This document shows, one piece after another, positions 63,001 through 64,000 of a stretch of 64,000 nucleotides of DNA. Source of the stretch: Serinibacter arcticus (GTDB taxonomy: Bacteria; Actinomycetota; Actinomycetes; Actinomycetales; Beutenbergiaceae); the NCBI RefSeq assembly GCF_004786095.1, contig NZ_RHPJ01000001.1, forward strand, positions 744,001 to 808,000. Reading direction: 5' to 3'. Both the position numbers and the translations under genes were made by a program. The notes beneath the pieces were generated by a model. The model had not been told where the DNA came from. It searched no databases and saw nothing but the letters and a program-made list of their open reading frames with translations. Numbering within the stretch: position 1 is the stretch's first letter; every line of letters begins with the position of its first letter.

Positions 63001-64000
63001 ATGACTGTTCCCGAGGACGAGTTCCGCCGTCTGCTCCACGAGGCCGCCGACGCCGCACCCGTGGACGACGCCGCGCTCCAGGCCGACCTGGCCACGGCTC
63101 TGGACAGGGCGCGGCGCGCACGGACCCTTCGCACCGTCACGGCGTCGACCGTCGGAGTGGTGCTGCTGGGCGGGGTGGCCTGGACGGCCGCCGCGCAGCC
63201 GTGGAACCCCCCTGAGTCGACGCCGTCGTCGACGGCGACGGTCACCCCGACCGCGACGCCGACGTCCACGCCGAGCCCCACCTCGGAGCCGACGCCCACG
63301 CCGGCACCGACCCCCGAACCGACTCCTGAGCCGCCCCCCGCGCCCGAGGGGTCCGACATCGCCTACCCCGTGTGCGGTGAGGTGTTCGCGCTGCCGGAGC
63401 GGGTTCCGCAGCTGTCGCTGGAGCTCGAGGGCGGCCTGACGGAGTGGGCACCCCCGCCGGCCAGCGGTCGGACAGGGACGCTGACGGGCGACGCCACCCT
63501 CACGAACCAGGGCGGCGACGACGTCGTCGGCTACCCCGATCTCCAGGTGTACCTCGTCGTCGTCGACACCGAGGGTCGCGTCGTCGCGACCGAGGCCAAT
63601 CCCGAGACACCGACGGCCGAGTACTACTCCCAGCTGGCGCTCTCGGCCGGAGACACAGCCGCCGTGGCGGTGGGACTCGGCAGCGCGTGTCCCGGCGCCG
63701 GGGGCGACGACGCGAGGGTCCTCTCCGCGGGTGACTACCAGGCGTACGGGCTGTCGAACCTGTACGGGGACGGGCAGGTCGTCCTCCAGCAGGCGCAGGG
63801 TGGGCCGTGGCCGCTGACGATCTCCACCCAGGCGCCCGCCGTGCGTCCCGACCTGCCGATGGAGGATCGGCCGTTGCTGGCGGGTGCTGCGTTCCTCGGG
63901 AGCGAGTGCTCCGTGCCCTTCGACCCGAGGCCGACGACGGCCCTGTCGATCACGGCCGGTGACATCAGGAGTCCCCGCACGGCGGACGACAGCATCGACG
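63001..64000 (+). CDS. Membrane protein paired with ECF sigma (cut by window edge)
   Basis: An open frame of 333 codons that continues beyond the window. The acidic N-terminus (TVPEDEFRRLLHEAADAA, about 1-45) precedes one transmembrane segment (TVTASTVGVVLLGGVAW), a Thr/Pro stalk of about 40 residues, and an outer domain starting YPVCGEVFALPERVPQLSLE. A second repeat of the domain seems to begin near FLGSECSVPFDPRP. The topology suggests a sigma-factor partner whose outer part resembles the lipoprotein at 61338. ATG at 63001 is 1 bp after the sigma stop. Confidence 0.82.
   Translation, partial: MTVPEDEFRRLLHEAADAAPVDDAALQADLATALDRARRARTLRTVTASTVGVVLLGGVAWTAAAQPWNPPESTPSSTATVTPTATPTSTPSPTSEPTPTPAPTPEPTPEPPPAPEGSDIAYPVCGEVFALPERVPQLSLELEGGLTEWAPPPASGRTGTLTGDATLTNQGGDDVVGYPDLQVYLVVVDTEGRVVATEANPETPTAEYYSQLALSAGDTAAVAVGLGSACPGAGGDDARVLSAGDYQAYGLSNLYGDGQVVLQQAQGGPWPLTISTQAPAVRPDLPMEDRPLLAGAAFLGSECSVPFDPRPTTALSITAGDIRSPRTADDSID

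Overview
The window is a gene-dense stretch (about 73% G+C by eye) of an actinobacterial chromosome. Frequent GTG and TTG starts, GTGA/ATGA start-stop overlaps, leaderless-looking promoters, the topA-tmk-holB gene order and the Ku/LigD end-joining pair suggest a Micrococcales relative (Cellulomonadaceae/Bogoriellaceae-like; family level is a guess). No prophage, insertion sequence, CRISPR array or rRNA operon was seen.

Left part (1-20 kb): a truncated epimerase gene, recQ, then a large sugar locus. It holds a SorC-type regulator, a split transketolase, a xylose-isomerase-like TIM-barrel enzyme, an RbsB/C/A-type importer, a DUF2291 protein and an FGGY kinase, with divergent rbsK-rbsD. The enzyme set (isomerase + FGGY kinase + two-subunit transketolase + importer) matches the published non-oxidative D-apiose pathway better than plain ribose use. 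After it come a hypothetical protein, a lipase-like hydrolase, a probable RAMA-domain protein and a large FAD/Fe-S dehydrogenase.

Middle (20-45 kb): a lipoprotein, an ECF sigma factor with a membrane partner, two tandem glutamine amidotransferases, a secreted LGFP/SGNH hydrolase and tRNA-Thr(CGT). Then comes a leftward replication/housekeeping run: topA, oxidoreductase, LssY-like membrane protein, tmk, holB, a small overlooked lipoprotein, a TAP-like hydrolase and an NAD(P)-binding protein. Upstream are PAP2 phosphatase, ligD and ku. Divergent from ku is a DUF2268-type zinc protease behind a MerR-type 19-bp-spacer promoter; it converges on a TipA-like MerR regulator. An M20 peptidase and an MFS exporter follow.

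Right part (45-64 kb): a tandem glycine riboswitch in front of gcvT-gcvP (no gcvH), then two small genes bracketed by inverted arrays of a 21-bp repeat, a methyltransferase, a Crp-family regulator and an MFS transporter. Next is a WXG100/DUF1023-lipase/lipoprotein cluster. A shared inverted repeat sits at the same distance before both of its transcription units. I regard this as the best candidate for an undescribed system: a type VII-linked lipase with small candidate immunity or chaperone proteins. The window closes with the proton-pumping pyrophosphatase hppA and an ECF-sigma/surface-lipoprotein group that runs off the right edge.
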